From the IMG/VR virus record IMGVR_UViG_3300044949_002002, positions 1 through 25,732 of that record: a stretch of 25,732 bases of DNA, one strand, 5' to 3'. This DNA comes from a virus. Positions 14,700-21,760 of this stretch are shown here, piece by piece. The stretch's first letter is position 1, and each line of letters starts with the position of its first letter. Below the pieces are notes generated by a model that made no database searches, had not been told where the DNA came from, and saw only the letters and a program-made list of their open reading frames with translations. Made by a program: the position numbers and the translations under genes.

Positions 14700-15209
14700 T
14701 CAGCGACGAGGCCAGCGCTTCACCATCGCGTCGAGCTCCGCCGCCCGCCGCTGCCGGGCCGCGGTCTTGGCCGCCAGCGCTGCGTCCTCCGCCGCCCGCC
14801 CATCCAGCTTCGCGGCGACGCCCGGCCACTGCTCCCGCAGCTCGGCCGCCATCCGCTCGTACTGGGCCGCCGACCCGGGCATCCCCGCCTCACGCTGCCG
14901 GACAGCCCACTCGCCGTACTGGCGGATCTGCCGCTCCGCCAACGCCGCATCCGCCGCGGTCCGACCCGCGGCCTTGTCCTGCCGCCACTGCGCCTGCTCG
15001 GCCGCGGCCGCCTCGTAGTCGGCCGCCCGTTCCCGGGCCGCCGCGATGTCGCCGCTGTAGTCCACCGGCCGCGCCGGCGCCGCGGGCTGCGTCGCGGCCT
15101 GGCCCAGCTTCCGCCCGGCCCGCTTCAACGATCGCGTCGTCCGCCCGGAGAAAACCCGCCCCGACGCCCGGAACGGGCCCGGCAACGGAATCGACCAACG
15201 CAGCCCCAT
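14700..15209 (-). CDS. Hypothetical coiled-coil protein, antisense within the head operon, 169 aa
   Basis: The ATG is the complement of 15207-15209; a TTG three codons earlier is an alternative. Third codon positions in this frame are nearly all G or C, and the residue mix (Glu, Gln, Asp, Tyr, Lys) is protein-like, while the opposing plus frame is Arg/Pro nonsense. The N-terminus WSIPLPGPF is followed by a basic segment (RTTRSLKRAGRKLG). Residues 50-165 are a long Ala/Glu/Arg/Gln-rich helix likely to form a coiled coil. No signal peptide, membrane segment or catalytic motif is seen. It is divergent from the capsid gene and convergent with the SGNH gene. Its own orientation and hairpin suggest independent expression, as for moron genes. 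I do not recognise the family. Confidence 0.65.
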   Translation of the reverse strand: MGLRWSIPLPGPFRASGRVFSGRTTRSLKRAGRKLGQAATQPAAPARPVDYSGDIAAARERAADYEAAAAEQAQWRQDKAAGRTAADAALAERQIRQYGEWAVRQREAGMPGSAAQYERMAAELREQWPGVAAKLDGRAAEDAALAAKTAARQRRAAELDAMVKRWPRR

Positions 15210-15408
15210 ACCCGCCAATCGCCGCAGATCAGCAGGTCGTTACCGGCGACCCGAGGAATCACCCGGCCACCACCCACCCATCCGGCACCGTCCCCACCAG
15301 AACGACCCCCGCCGGCCCGCCCAGCAGGCCACCCCCCGGGGTCGCGCCCGACGAGCGCCCAGCGCCACGGCACACACCCTCCCCACCCCCACGGAAGGCC
15401 CCGAAGCC
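15210..15408. other. Divergent intergenic region upstream of the capsid gene
   Basis: This 199-bp, C-rich interval lies between the start codons of the minus-strand coiled-coil gene and the capsid gene. It should therefore hold promoters for both, yet I see no convincing -35/-10 pair. GGAAGG at 15393-15398 is the likely capsid ribosome site, 10 bases before the ATG. Confidence 0.45.
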
Positions 15409-17181
15409 ATGGCATGGGACGACGTCCTCCAGGACCTCACCAACGTCGACGACGACCGCCTGCACTCCGCCCGCGACGAGATGGTCGCCCGCATCAACGA
15501 GCTCCGCCCCAAGGCCGCCGACCGCAGCCTCACCGACGAGGAGCTCACCGAGCTGCAGGAGCTGTCGCAGACCTACCAGCAGGTCAACGGGCAGGCCACC
15601 GAGCGGCAGACGCGCCGCGACGAGCAGTACGCCGCCGCCGACCAGGTCCTGGCCGACATCCCGGAGCCCGGCACCGAGCAGCCCCCCGCCGAGGACCCGG
15701 AGCAGTCCGAGGAGCCCAGCGAGAACGACGACACCCCGGCCGAGGCGCCCGCCGAGGACGACACCACCAGCGACACCGAGGCCGACATGAACGCAGCCCA
15801 GCCGGTCGCCGCCGGCGCGAAGGTCCCCGCGCTCGGGAAGACGTCGAAGGCCGCCCCCGCCAAGAAGGCCGCCGGCGCGCAGGCGTCCATCGCGATCGTC
15901 GCCGCCGCCGACCTGCAGGACCGCGGCGCGGGCACCCCGCTGCAGTTCGACGAGATCGGCCGCGCCATGGCGAACCGGCTGCAGGCGCTGCGCGCGTCCT
16001 CCGCCGGCGGTGACGGCGAGCAGGTGTCCGTTGTCAAGATGGTCGCCTCCGGTGTCCCGGAGGAGCGGCACGTCCGCGAGTCCGACCACTGGGGCCGCAA
16101 CACCGCCAAGTTCGACGCCGTCGCCTCCCCGGGCGCGATCGTCGCCGCCGGCGGACTGTGCGCCCCGCTGGCCATCGACTACTCCTACCAGGCCATCGGT
16201 GTCCAGGGCCGCCCGATCCGCGACAGCCTGCCCGCGTTCCAGGCCGAGCGCGGCGGCATCCAGTTCCGGCCGGACATCTCCCCGGTCACGAACACCTCCA
16301 ACACCGGCCCGCGGTCGGCCACCGGGATCTGGACCAACCAGAACGACGTCGACGCCTACGCCGCGTCCAACCCGCCCCGCAAGGCCGTGTGGATCGTCGA
16401 CTGCCCCGACACCGCGACCGCGCAGGTCGAGGCCATCACCCTGCAGCTGGAGTTCTCCAACGTCACCTCCCGGTTCGACCCGGAGACCGTGCAGGCCAAC
16501 CAGCACGCCGCCCTCGTGTGGCACGACCGGTTCGCCGAGAACAACCTGCTGGCGAAGCTGCAGTCCGCGTCGAAGGTGATGACCTCCGAGCAGGTCCTCG
16601 GCGCGACCCGCGACGTGCTCGTCACCCTCGACCGCGCCCAGTCCTACTACCGGTCGGTGCACCGCCTCGGCGACAACGTGTCCCTGCGTGCGATCCTGCC
16701 GTTCTGGGTGCGGCACATGCTGCGCGCCGACCTCACCCGCGCGATGTCGATGACCCCCACCGAGGGGCTCGCGATCACCGACGAGCAGATCGACAGCTTC
16801 CTGCGGTCCCGCGGCCTGAACCCGGTGTGGCACCTCGACGGGAAGGACTCCGAGACCGCTGCGGTCACCGGCCCGCCGGCGATCCCGGCGATCCCGGCGC
16901 AGCAGTACACGCTCGCCGCGGTGGGCGCGTCGGTGCCGAAGCACCCGACGACGATCGACATGCTGCTCCACGCCGAGGGGCACTTCACGTTCCTCGACGG
17001 CGGCACCCTCGACCTCGGCATCGTCCGCGACTCCAGCCTGATCGACCGGAACCGGTACCGGCAGTTCACCGAGACCTGGGAGGGCGTCGCCGCCCGCGGC
17101 GTCGAGGCGCTCCGCCTGCTGGCGAAGGTCGCCCCGACCGGTGAGTCCGCCGGCACCGTCGACGTCACGGCCGCGCAGTAA
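15409..17181 (+). CDS. Major capsid protein with N-terminal scaffold-like region
   Basis: The 590-aa protein starts at an ATG with GGAAGG at 15393-15398. Residues 1-75 are helical and charged (RDEMVARINELRP, then DEELTELQELSQTYQQVN), like the delta/scaffold domain of HK97-type capsids. Residues 85-130 are an acidic linker rich in Glu, Asp and Pro, and 135-160 are Lys/Ala-rich. The shell domain follows from about 165: GDGEQVSVVKMVASG, a Gly/Ala segment SPGAIVAAGGLCAP, and a long helix region QANQHAALVWHDRFAENNLLAKL. The C-terminus has HAEGHFTFLDGGTLDLGIVRDSSLIDRN, typical of actinophage capsid proteins. The acidic linker is a plausible protease target, fitting the protease gene upstream. Position and length support the main shell subunit. 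Confidence 0.82.
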   Translation: MAWDDVLQDLTNVDDDRLHSARDEMVARINELRPKAADRSLTDEELTELQELSQTYQQVNGQATERQTRRDEQYAAADQVLADIPEPGTEQPPAEDPEQSEEPSENDDTPAEAPAEDDTTSDTEADMNAAQPVAAGAKVPALGKTSKAAPAKKAAGAQASIAIVAAADLQDRGAGTPLQFDEIGRAMANRLQALRASSAGGDGEQVSVVKMVASGVPEERHVRESDHWGRNTAKFDAVASPGAIVAAGGLCAPLAIDYSYQAIGVQGRPIRDSLPAFQAERGGIQFRPDISPVTNTSNTGPRSATGIWTNQNDVDAYAASNPPRKAVWIVDCPDTATAQVEAITLQLEFSNVTSRFDPETVQANQHAALVWHDRFAENNLLAKLQSASKVMTSEQVLGATRDVLVTLDRAQSYYRSVHRLGDNVSLRAILPFWVRHMLRADLTRAMSMTPTEGLAITDEQIDSFLRSRGLNPVWHLDGKDSETAAVTGPPAIPAIPAQQYTLAAVGASVPKHPTTIDMLLHAEGHFTFLDGGTLDLGIVRDSSLIDRNRYRQFTETWEGVAARGVEALRLLAKVAPTGESAGTVDVTAAQ

Positions 17182-17187
17182 CCGGTC

Positions 17188-18060
17188 ATGGCGATCCAGA
17201 TGCTGGCCCAGGCGCCAGCCGTGGCAGCAGCGCCCCGCGCACTCGGGGCGCTGCTGACCGCCGCCATCCCCGGCGACCCGGACACCGACTGGGGCAAGGG
17301 CGTCATCACCTGGCCCGAGGCCGCCGCCGGGTGGCGGACGGTCGCCGACTGCGCACCGGCCACGGTCGCCTACGACTACGGCATCGCCGCCGACCCCGTC
17401 GGCGCGATCCCGTTCGTCATCCAGACCGTCACCAAGTGTCCCCGCATCGGCCTCGACCTCCTCGTCCAGCGCGCGACCCGGCAGCTCGAAGCCGTCACCT
17501 CCCAGGCGATGGCCCGCGAGCTGTGGACCGGGGACCTCACCCGGGCCGAGCCGTTCACGCTCCCCGACGGGGTGCCGTTCACGCTGGCGAACCCCCGCCC
17601 CGGGGCGGGCACCGATGTGGCTGGGCCGTGGCTCAACCCGCACCTGGCCGCGGCGGAGATGCTCGACCCCGTCTCGCATCCCGCCGAAGCCGTCGGCGCC
17701 GTCGAAGCCGCGTCGGCGGACAAGGTCGCGGGCGGGCCCCTCTACATCCACATCCCGGTCGACTACCTCATGCCGCTGTCGCAGTTCGGGCTCCGCTACG
17801 ACGGCAACGTCATGCGCACCCCGCTCGGCTCGATCGTGGTGTGCGACGCCGGCTACACCGGCACCAACGGCCAGGCCGGGCCGCCCGCCGTGTACGCGAC
17901 CGGCCCCGTCGTCGCCTGGGCCGGTGAGCCGCTCGTGCACTCCGACCCCGCCTCGATCGTCGAGCTCGGCACCAACGCCGTCGGCGTCCACGCCGAGCGC
18001 GCTGGCCTCGTCTTGTTCGACCCGCAGACCGCGACCGGCTGCGAACTCACCCCCGCCTGA
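17188..18060 (+). CDS. Second head structural protein (possible minor or pentamer capsid protein)
   Basis: The 290-aa ORF starts with ATG seven bases after the capsid stop; its ribosome site is weak, suggesting coupling to capsid translation. The pattern YDYGIAADPVGAIPFVIQT, RATRQLEAVTSQAMARELWTG (about 92-112), PLYIHIPVDY (about 184-193) and MRTPLGSIVVCDAGY (about 210-224) resembles small HK97-fold or encapsulin-like shell proteins. In that reading, the TPLG segment belongs to the P-domain/A-domain core. In some actinophages a second capsid-fold protein forms pentamers or a minor shell component; this could be one. A decoration or neck protein is the alternative. A structural role is quite likely from synteny; the fold assignment is tentative. 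Confidence 0.55.
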   Translation: MAIQMLAQAPAVAAAPRALGALLTAAIPGDPDTDWGKGVITWPEAAAGWRTVADCAPATVAYDYGIAADPVGAIPFVIQTVTKCPRIGLDLLVQRATRQLEAVTSQAMARELWTGDLTRAEPFTLPDGVPFTLANPRPGAGTDVAGPWLNPHLAAAEMLDPVSHPAEAVGAVEAASADKVAGGPLYIHIPVDYLMPLSQFGLRYDGNVMRTPLGSIVVCDAGYTGTNGQAGPPAVYATGPVVAWAGEPLVHSDPASIVELGTNAVGVHAERAGLVLFDPQTATGCELTPA

Positions 18061-18083
18061 CCCGGAAGGAACGGAACCCTCCC

Positions 18084-18746
18084 ATGGCCTACAACAAGTC
18101 CGGGATGCTCCAGGCGGTCCTCGCCCGGTTCACCCGCATCGACATCACCGGCAAGCCCATCGTCGGCCCGAAGAACTGCTTCTGGACCGACTCCCTGATC
18201 TCGATGCAGCACACGATGGCCTACGTCAAGCAGGACGACATCACCATCACCAACGGCTCCGGGAAGGTCTGCATGACCTACTCGCCGCCGCAGACCGCGC
18301 TGCGCCTCGACATCGCGAACATCAACTTCTGCTACCCGGACCCCGAGGCCATCGAGTTCCTCGCCGGCGGCGCCATCTTCAACGGTGCCGGCGCGGCCGC
18401 CGACCAGGCTCTCGGGTACGCGTTCCCCGCGATCGGGACGGACCCGAAGCCGTTCGGTGTCGCGATGGAGCTGTGGTCGAGCCAGGTGCAGAACGGCGCG
18501 ATCGTCGGCTACTTCCACTGGCTCCTGCCGCGGGTGTTCCTGCAGTTCACCAAGAACCAGGACCTGGACGGGAAGAACGCCTACGACACCGGTCTCGACG
18601 GGATCGCGGTGGAGAACCCGATGTTCGGGACCGGCCCGAAGGACGACATCGACTGGCCGCTCACCAGCCGGATCGGGCAGTGGATGCAGGAGCCGGGGCT
18701 GCCGAACTACACCTACGGCTACGACGCCGTGGTCGCCCAGTCCTGA
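18084..18746 (+). CDS. Probable major tail (tube) protein
   Basis: The 220-aa protein has GGAAGG-type sequence about 15 bases before its ATG. It is beta-rich with few charged helices: ITGKPIVGPKNCFWTDSL, then DDITITNGSGKVCMTY (about 52-67), IEFLAGGAIFNGAG (91-104), GVAMELWSSQVQ and FHWLLPRVFLQF. The succession of a strand-rich core, an FLAGG-like turn and WxLPRVxL resembles tail-tube proteins of actinophages. No other tube candidate lies between the connector genes and the tail chaperones, where this gene usually sits, so it appears displaced to just after the capsid. The strong hairpin at 18758-18792 directly after it suggests it shares the highly expressed capsid transcript. A decoration protein is the main alternative. 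Confidence 0.55.
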   Translation: MAYNKSGMLQAVLARFTRIDITGKPIVGPKNCFWTDSLISMQHTMAYVKQDDITITNGSGKVCMTYSPPQTALRLDIANINFCYPDPEAIEFLAGGAIFNGAGAAADQALGYAFPAIGTDPKPFGVAMELWSSQVQNGAIVGYFHWLLPRVFLQFTKNQDLDGKNAYDTGLDGIAVENPMFGTGPKDDIDWPLTSRIGQWMQEPGLPNYTYGYDAVVAQS

Positions 18747-18757
18747 CCCGACACCCG

Positions 18758-18792
18758 GGGGTCCGCGCCGAGCTCCCCGCGGCGCGGACCCC
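18758..18792 (+). terminator. Perfect 12-bp hairpin after the probable tail-tube gene
   Basis: GGGGTCCGCGCC (18758-18769) and GGCGCGGACCCC (18781-18792) are perfect complements with an 11-base loop. It begins 12 bases after the stop codon and ends 26 bases before the next start. There is no T-run. It may reduce read-through so that capsid and tube transcripts exceed connector transcripts. Confidence 0.7.
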
Positions 18793-18817
18793 GCTCGTCC
18801 TGTGATCGGAGGTGGGG

Positions 18818-19558
18818 ATGGTGGAGCCGCTGCGGCTGATCTGTGCGCCGTGGGCGACGGTCGACGACCTCCCCACCGGCGGTGACCGCCCGGTCGAGCT
18901 GGACGATGCTGCGTGGACCGACCTGCTGTGGCAGTCCTCCGAGATCCTCTACAGCTTCTCGGGTCGCCAGTTCTCCGGCGGCTGCGCCTCGACGGTCATC
19001 CTGGACAGGCTCCCCGGCGGGACGGGCTACTGCGCAGCCTGGACGCCGATGGGAGTCGACGCCGCCACCGCCGTTGGCGGTGCGCGGCCGGTGCGGTGGG
19101 CCCGGGATCAGATCGTGGCGGTCCTCCCGGGCTCACCGGTCACCTCCGTCCAGTCGGTCACCATCGCCGGTACCCCGGTGGACTTCGAGGTGCGGCCGGC
19201 GTCGGGGCAGATCTGGCGGGCCGACCGTCGGCCGTGGCCGCTCGACGGGACCGCGGCGATCACCTACCGGCACGGGCTGGCCCCGGACGCCGGTGGCCGG
19301 CGTGCCGCGGTGCTGCTGGCGCTCGAGCTGGGGAAGGCCGGCGCCGGCCTGGACTCGGACCTGCCGCGCCGGATCTCCAGCATCACCCGGGAAGGGGTGT
19401 CGATCGGGATGCTCGACACCTTCGACCACCTGGACAAGGCCCAGACCGGCATCTTGGAGATCGACATGTGGTTGGCGGCGGTCAACCCGGCCAGGTTGCG
19501 TCGTCGGCCGTCGGTCGTGTCGGTCGACATGCCCCGCACCTACAGGAGGATCTCGTGA
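18818..19558 (+). CDS. Head-tail connector (adaptor) protein
   Basis: I chose the ATG at 18818 because GGAGG lies at 18808-18812; the GTG at 18812 overlaps that site. The 246-aa protein begins RLICAPWATVDDLP. It then has DDAAWTDLLWQSSEILYSFSGRQFSGG (about residues 29-55), a helix-plus-Cys pattern I associate with head-to-tail adaptors of actinophages. The middle is beta-rich (VTSVQSVTIAGTPVDFEV), and the end has REGVSIGMLDTFDHLDKAQTGILEIDMWLAAVNP followed by an Arg-rich tail. Adaptors of this class bind under the portal. The gene overlaps the next one by GTGA and leads the connector operon. Confidence 0.75.
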   Translation: MVEPLRLICAPWATVDDLPTGGDRPVELDDAAWTDLLWQSSEILYSFSGRQFSGGCASTVILDRLPGGTGYCAAWTPMGVDAATAVGGARPVRWARDQIVAVLPGSPVTSVQSVTIAGTPVDFEVRPASGQIWRADRRPWPLDGTAAITYRHGLAPDAGGRRAAVLLALELGKAGAGLDSDLPRRISSITREGVSIGMLDTFDHLDKAQTGILEIDMWLAAVNPARLRRRPSVVSVDMPRTYRRIS

Positions 19559-19857
19559 CCGACCCGTTCAGGGCTCGCCCCCGCACCCCGGAGCCGGTGC
19601 AGCCGGATGCTGCTGTCGACGGTCAGGCCGAGACGACCACGGCCGGTCAGGGCGCGACCCAGGTGGCTCAGCCGGACCGGGCCACGGACGCCGGCCGTCC
19701 GGACACCGACCACCAGGAGCGGCAGGACGACCCCCGGTCGCGGGCCGCGCTGGAGGGCATGACCCGCGCGCAGCTGCAGTCCCTGGCCCGTAAGCGCGGT
19801 GTGAGCGACGGCGGGAACAAGGCGGCGCTGGTCGACCGGCTCGTCGACGAGTCCTGA
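19555..19857 (+). CDS. Small protein with C-terminal SAP/HeH-like domain
   Basis: The 100-aa protein starts at GTG in a GTGA overlap, with AGGAGG at 19544-19549, so it should be translated well. Residues 1-60 are Asp, Gln, Thr and Pro-rich and likely disordered. Residues 68-99 (MTRAQLQSLARKRG, then GGNKAALVDRLVD) match the helix-extended loop-helix pattern of SAP, HeH or Rho-N domains, which commonly bind nucleic acid. Such small proteins occur near connector genes in actinophages. A role in holding DNA at the neck or in recruiting RNA is possible; neither is shown by the sequence. Confidence 0.7.
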   Translation: MTDPFRARPRTPEPVQPDAAVDGQAETTTAGQGATQVAQPDRATDAGRPDTDHQERQDDPRSRAALEGMTRAQLQSLARKRGVSDGGNKAALVDRLVDES

Positions 19858-19865
19858 CCGCCGCT

Positions 19866-20351
19866 GTGATCGACGTCGTCGCCCCCTGCCAGCGGCTCCT
19901 CGACCACATCGTCGCCTGCGAGACCGACGAGTGGAAGCTGCCCGCGGCCCGGTACGTCGCCGCGGGTGACGGTCCGGCGTGGGACGGGCGGGAGCACCTG
20001 CTGGTCGGGCTCACGCAGATCGCGCCCGGCAGCTCGGACGGGTCGGACTCGCCGATCGGGCCGGGCCGCGGTCTGGGGCAGATGACGATGCCGCGGGCGT
20101 CGCTGATGGTGCGGCTGCTCCGCAAGGTCACCACGATCGACGCGAACACCCGCATCCCGGCCGCGAGCATGCTGCACGCCGATGGCCGTCGCGTCCTGGC
20201 CGACGCCGGCCCCCTGCTGAACGCGATCATCACCTGGCTGGCCGTCGAGCAGGTCACGAAGGAAGCGACGTGGGGGCAGCTCGAAGCGATCGGCCCCGAA
20301 GGCGGCTACGCCGGGCACCTGGCCGTCGTCACGATCTCCCCCATCCAGTAG
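19866..20351 (+). CDS. Probable neck or tail-terminator protein
   Basis: The 161-aa protein starts with GTG eight bases after the previous stop. It opens with a helix (VAPCQRLLDHIVACETDEW), followed by mixed segments with RASLMVRLLRKVTTID and PLLNAIITWLAVEQVTKEA. It ends in a likely strand (GHLAVVTISPIQ). Head-closure and tail-terminator proteins of siphoviruses have comparable size and occupy this place, between adaptor and gp10-like genes. The assignment rests on synteny, and I see no diagnostic motif. Confidence 0.5.
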   Translation: MIDVVAPCQRLLDHIVACETDEWKLPAARYVAAGDGPAWDGREHLLVGLTQIAPGSSDGSDSPIGPGRGLGQMTMPRASLMVRLLRKVTTIDANTRIPAASMLHADGRRVLADAGPLLNAIITWLAVEQVTKEATWGQLEAIGPEGGYAGHLAVVTISPIQ

Positions 20352-20366
20352 CAGAAGGGACCTGCG

Positions 20367-20777
20367 GTGGCGTCGGCGAAGATCTCGGTCAGCCTCACCC
20401 CGGCGACGGTGCGGCAGCAGGGCGGCCGCATCAACGCCAAGGACCTCCCCGGTGTCCGCCGCTCCATGACCCGCCGCACGAAGCGAGTCGCGGCCCTCGC
20501 CCGCGCCACCGCCCCCATCCGGACGGGCCGCTTGAAGCGGTCGATCAAGTCGAACATGAAGGGCTCGACCGGTGAGGTGTCGGTCGGCGGCCCCGGGGTG
20601 CCCTACGCCTCCCCGGTGATCTTCGGGGCGCGGCCGCACATCATCCGCCCGAAGAAGAAGGGCGGCATGCTGCGCTTCGAGGCGGGCGGCACGGTCGTGT
20701 TCGCCCGGCAGGTCGCGCATCCTGGCAACCGCCCGAACCCGTTCCTGGTGCGAGCTCTACGCGCTGCGAAGGAGTGA
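20367..20777 (+). CDS. HK97 gp10-like tail completion protein
   Basis: The 136-aa protein starts with GTG at 20367, with AGAAGGGA shortly upstream. It shows the HK97-gp10 pattern: ALARATAPIRTGRLKRSIKS (about 43-62), VSVGGPGVPYASPVIFGARPH (about 71-91) and a C-terminal FARQVAHPGNRPNPFLVRAL. In known phages this family works at tail completion or the head-tail junction. A very basic composition before residue 60 fits this family. It closes the connector operon, and three inverted repeats follow in the 84 bases before the chaperone gene. Confidence 0.8.
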   Translation: MASAKISVSLTPATVRQQGGRINAKDLPGVRRSMTRRTKRVAALARATAPIRTGRLKRSIKSNMKGSTGEVSVGGPGVPYASPVIFGARPHIIRPKKKGGMLRFEAGGTVVFARQVAHPGNRPNPFLVRALRAAKE

Positions 20778-20783
20778 GCCCCC

Positions 20784-20860
20784 GGGGCGAACGCATTCGT
20801 GCCCCAGTCCTCGTGGGCTGTTCGACGACCCGAGGACTACGCGGCGACACACAGTCGCCG
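20784..20860 (+). promoter_or_regulatory. Leader with three inverted repeats before the tail chaperone start
   Basis: GGGGC-GAA (20784-20791) pairs with TTC-GT-GCCCC (20796-20805) with a bulge. GTCCTCG (20807-20813) pairs with CGAGGAC (20831-20837). CGGCGAC (20842-20848) pairs with GTCGCCG (20854-20860), directly before the ATG at 20862. The last stem occupies the place where a Shine-Dalgarno would be. The first may end the upstream transcript; the last could limit initiation of the chaperone. Confidence 0.5.
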
Positions 20861-20861
20861 T

Positions 20862-21455
20862 ATGACCGCCACCCCCACCACCGAGGCCGACGAACCCGTC
20901 ATCCTCGGCCGCCGCACCCAGGCGCCGCCCCGAGTCCGCTTCCAGCTCGCCTGGTACGACTCCTCCGACCGCGAGCACCTCGAGACGTTCACCGCCCGCG
21001 CCAACCTCGACAGCGGGTCGGTGTTCGCGTTCGGCTCCTCCCGGGCCGGGAACGTCGACGCCCTCACCGGCATCCAGAACCTCCTCATGCGCGCCCTCGT
21101 CGACGACGACGGCGTCACCCGCGACGCCCAGCCGGAAGCGAAGAAGCCCGGCAGCGGCAAGGGCGAGCTCGTCCCCGTCGACGACACCGACACCCGCCCC
21201 TCCGAACTCGCCGACGTCGTCTGGCAGCTCCCCGGCCTCGACGCCACCTTCCCGTCGGAGAACCTCGCCCACCAGTACGCCCGCGAGAACGGATCGTCCC
21301 TGCGCCGGTTCGCCGCTCTCGTCGACGACCCCTGGGCCTCGGTCGAGCAGGAAGCCCTCACGGGCATCGTCGACCTCATCGTCTCCGCGGCCGCGGACCG
21401 CCCTACCAAGCGGTCCGGCGGCTCGTCGCGCTCGCGACGGACACCGGGCCGCTAG
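20862..21455 (+). CDS. Tail assembly chaperone, G-type
   Basis: The 197-aa product starts with ATG at 20862; an in-frame GTG at 20799 would extend it through the hairpin leader and has no better ribosome site. It has TQAPPRVRFQLAWYDSSDREHLETF near residues 19-43, an RALVDDDG region, and GLDATFPSENLAHQYAREN in the C-terminal half, followed by a helical end. Size, location just upstream of the tape measure gene, and an overlapping downstream frame in the -1 register match the gpG chaperones of long-tailed phages, which hold tape measure subunits during tail assembly. The last 15 residues (Thr-Lys-Arg-Ser-rich) would be replaced in a frameshifted G-T product. Confidence 0.75.
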   Translation: MTATPTTEADEPVILGRRTQAPPRVRFQLAWYDSSDREHLETFTARANLDSGSVFAFGSSRAGNVDALTGIQNLLMRALVDDDGVTRDAQPEAKKPGSGKGELVPVDDTDTRPSELADVVWQLPGLDATFPSENLAHQYARENGSSLRRFAALVDDPWASVEQEALTGIVDLIVSAAADRPTKRSGGSSRSRRTPGR

Positions 21456-21463
21456 GCACCTGG

Positions 21464-21760
21464 ATGGCCGGACAGCTCGCGATCCGCGCACCACACCTCG
21501 ACGGCACCGAGCCGATCAAGGTGTGGTTCGCCGCCGCATGGGCTGTCTACGTCGACTTCATGCTCGCCGCCCGCGACGGGCACATGGACGCCATCGACGA
21601 CGCCATGAACACCCTCACCGAACCCGACCCCGACCAGCAGAGCGACGGCGGGCCGACCATGGACACCTGGGGCGCCGACCCCGAGGCGCAGGCCGCGCAG
21701 GCCCAGTGGATGGCGTCCATGTCCGGCATGGGCGGCGGCCCCGCAGGCGGCGTCCTGTGA
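21464..21760 (+). CDS. Tail assembly chaperone, T-type segment (likely made by -1 frameshift from the G gene)
   Basis: The frame reads as real protein from about 21404 (YQAVRRLVALATDTGPLGTWMAGQ), before the only internal ATG at 21464. It continues with LDGTEPIKVWFAAAWAVYVDFMLAARDG to a TGA at 21758-21760. The coding signal starts about 50 bases before the G stop, in the -1 register, so I infer a G-T fusion as in lambda and many actinophages. The coordinates given are for the minimal ORF; the fusion would span 20862-21760. The C-terminus is Gln, Met and Gly-rich (QAQWMASMSGMGGG). It overlaps the tape measure start by GTGA. Independent initiation at 21464 remains possible. Confidence 0.65.
   Translation: MAGQLAIRAPHLDGTEPIKVWFAAAWAVYVDFMLAARDGHMDAIDDAMNTLTEPDPDQQSDGGPTMDTWGADPEAQAAQAQWMASMSGMGGGPAGGVL

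Noticed and set aside
15259-17991. 910-codon minus-strand ORF opposite the capsid gene
   Set aside because: It is antisense to two structural genes with coherent protein sequence. The Gly/Asp/Val-rich product looks non-biological.
20774-21400. GTGA overlap start at 20774 opening the frame that later encodes the T-type chaperone
   Set aside because: The first 200 or so codons of that frame are Arg/Pro/His nonsense overlapping the real G gene. Only the last part is protein-like.
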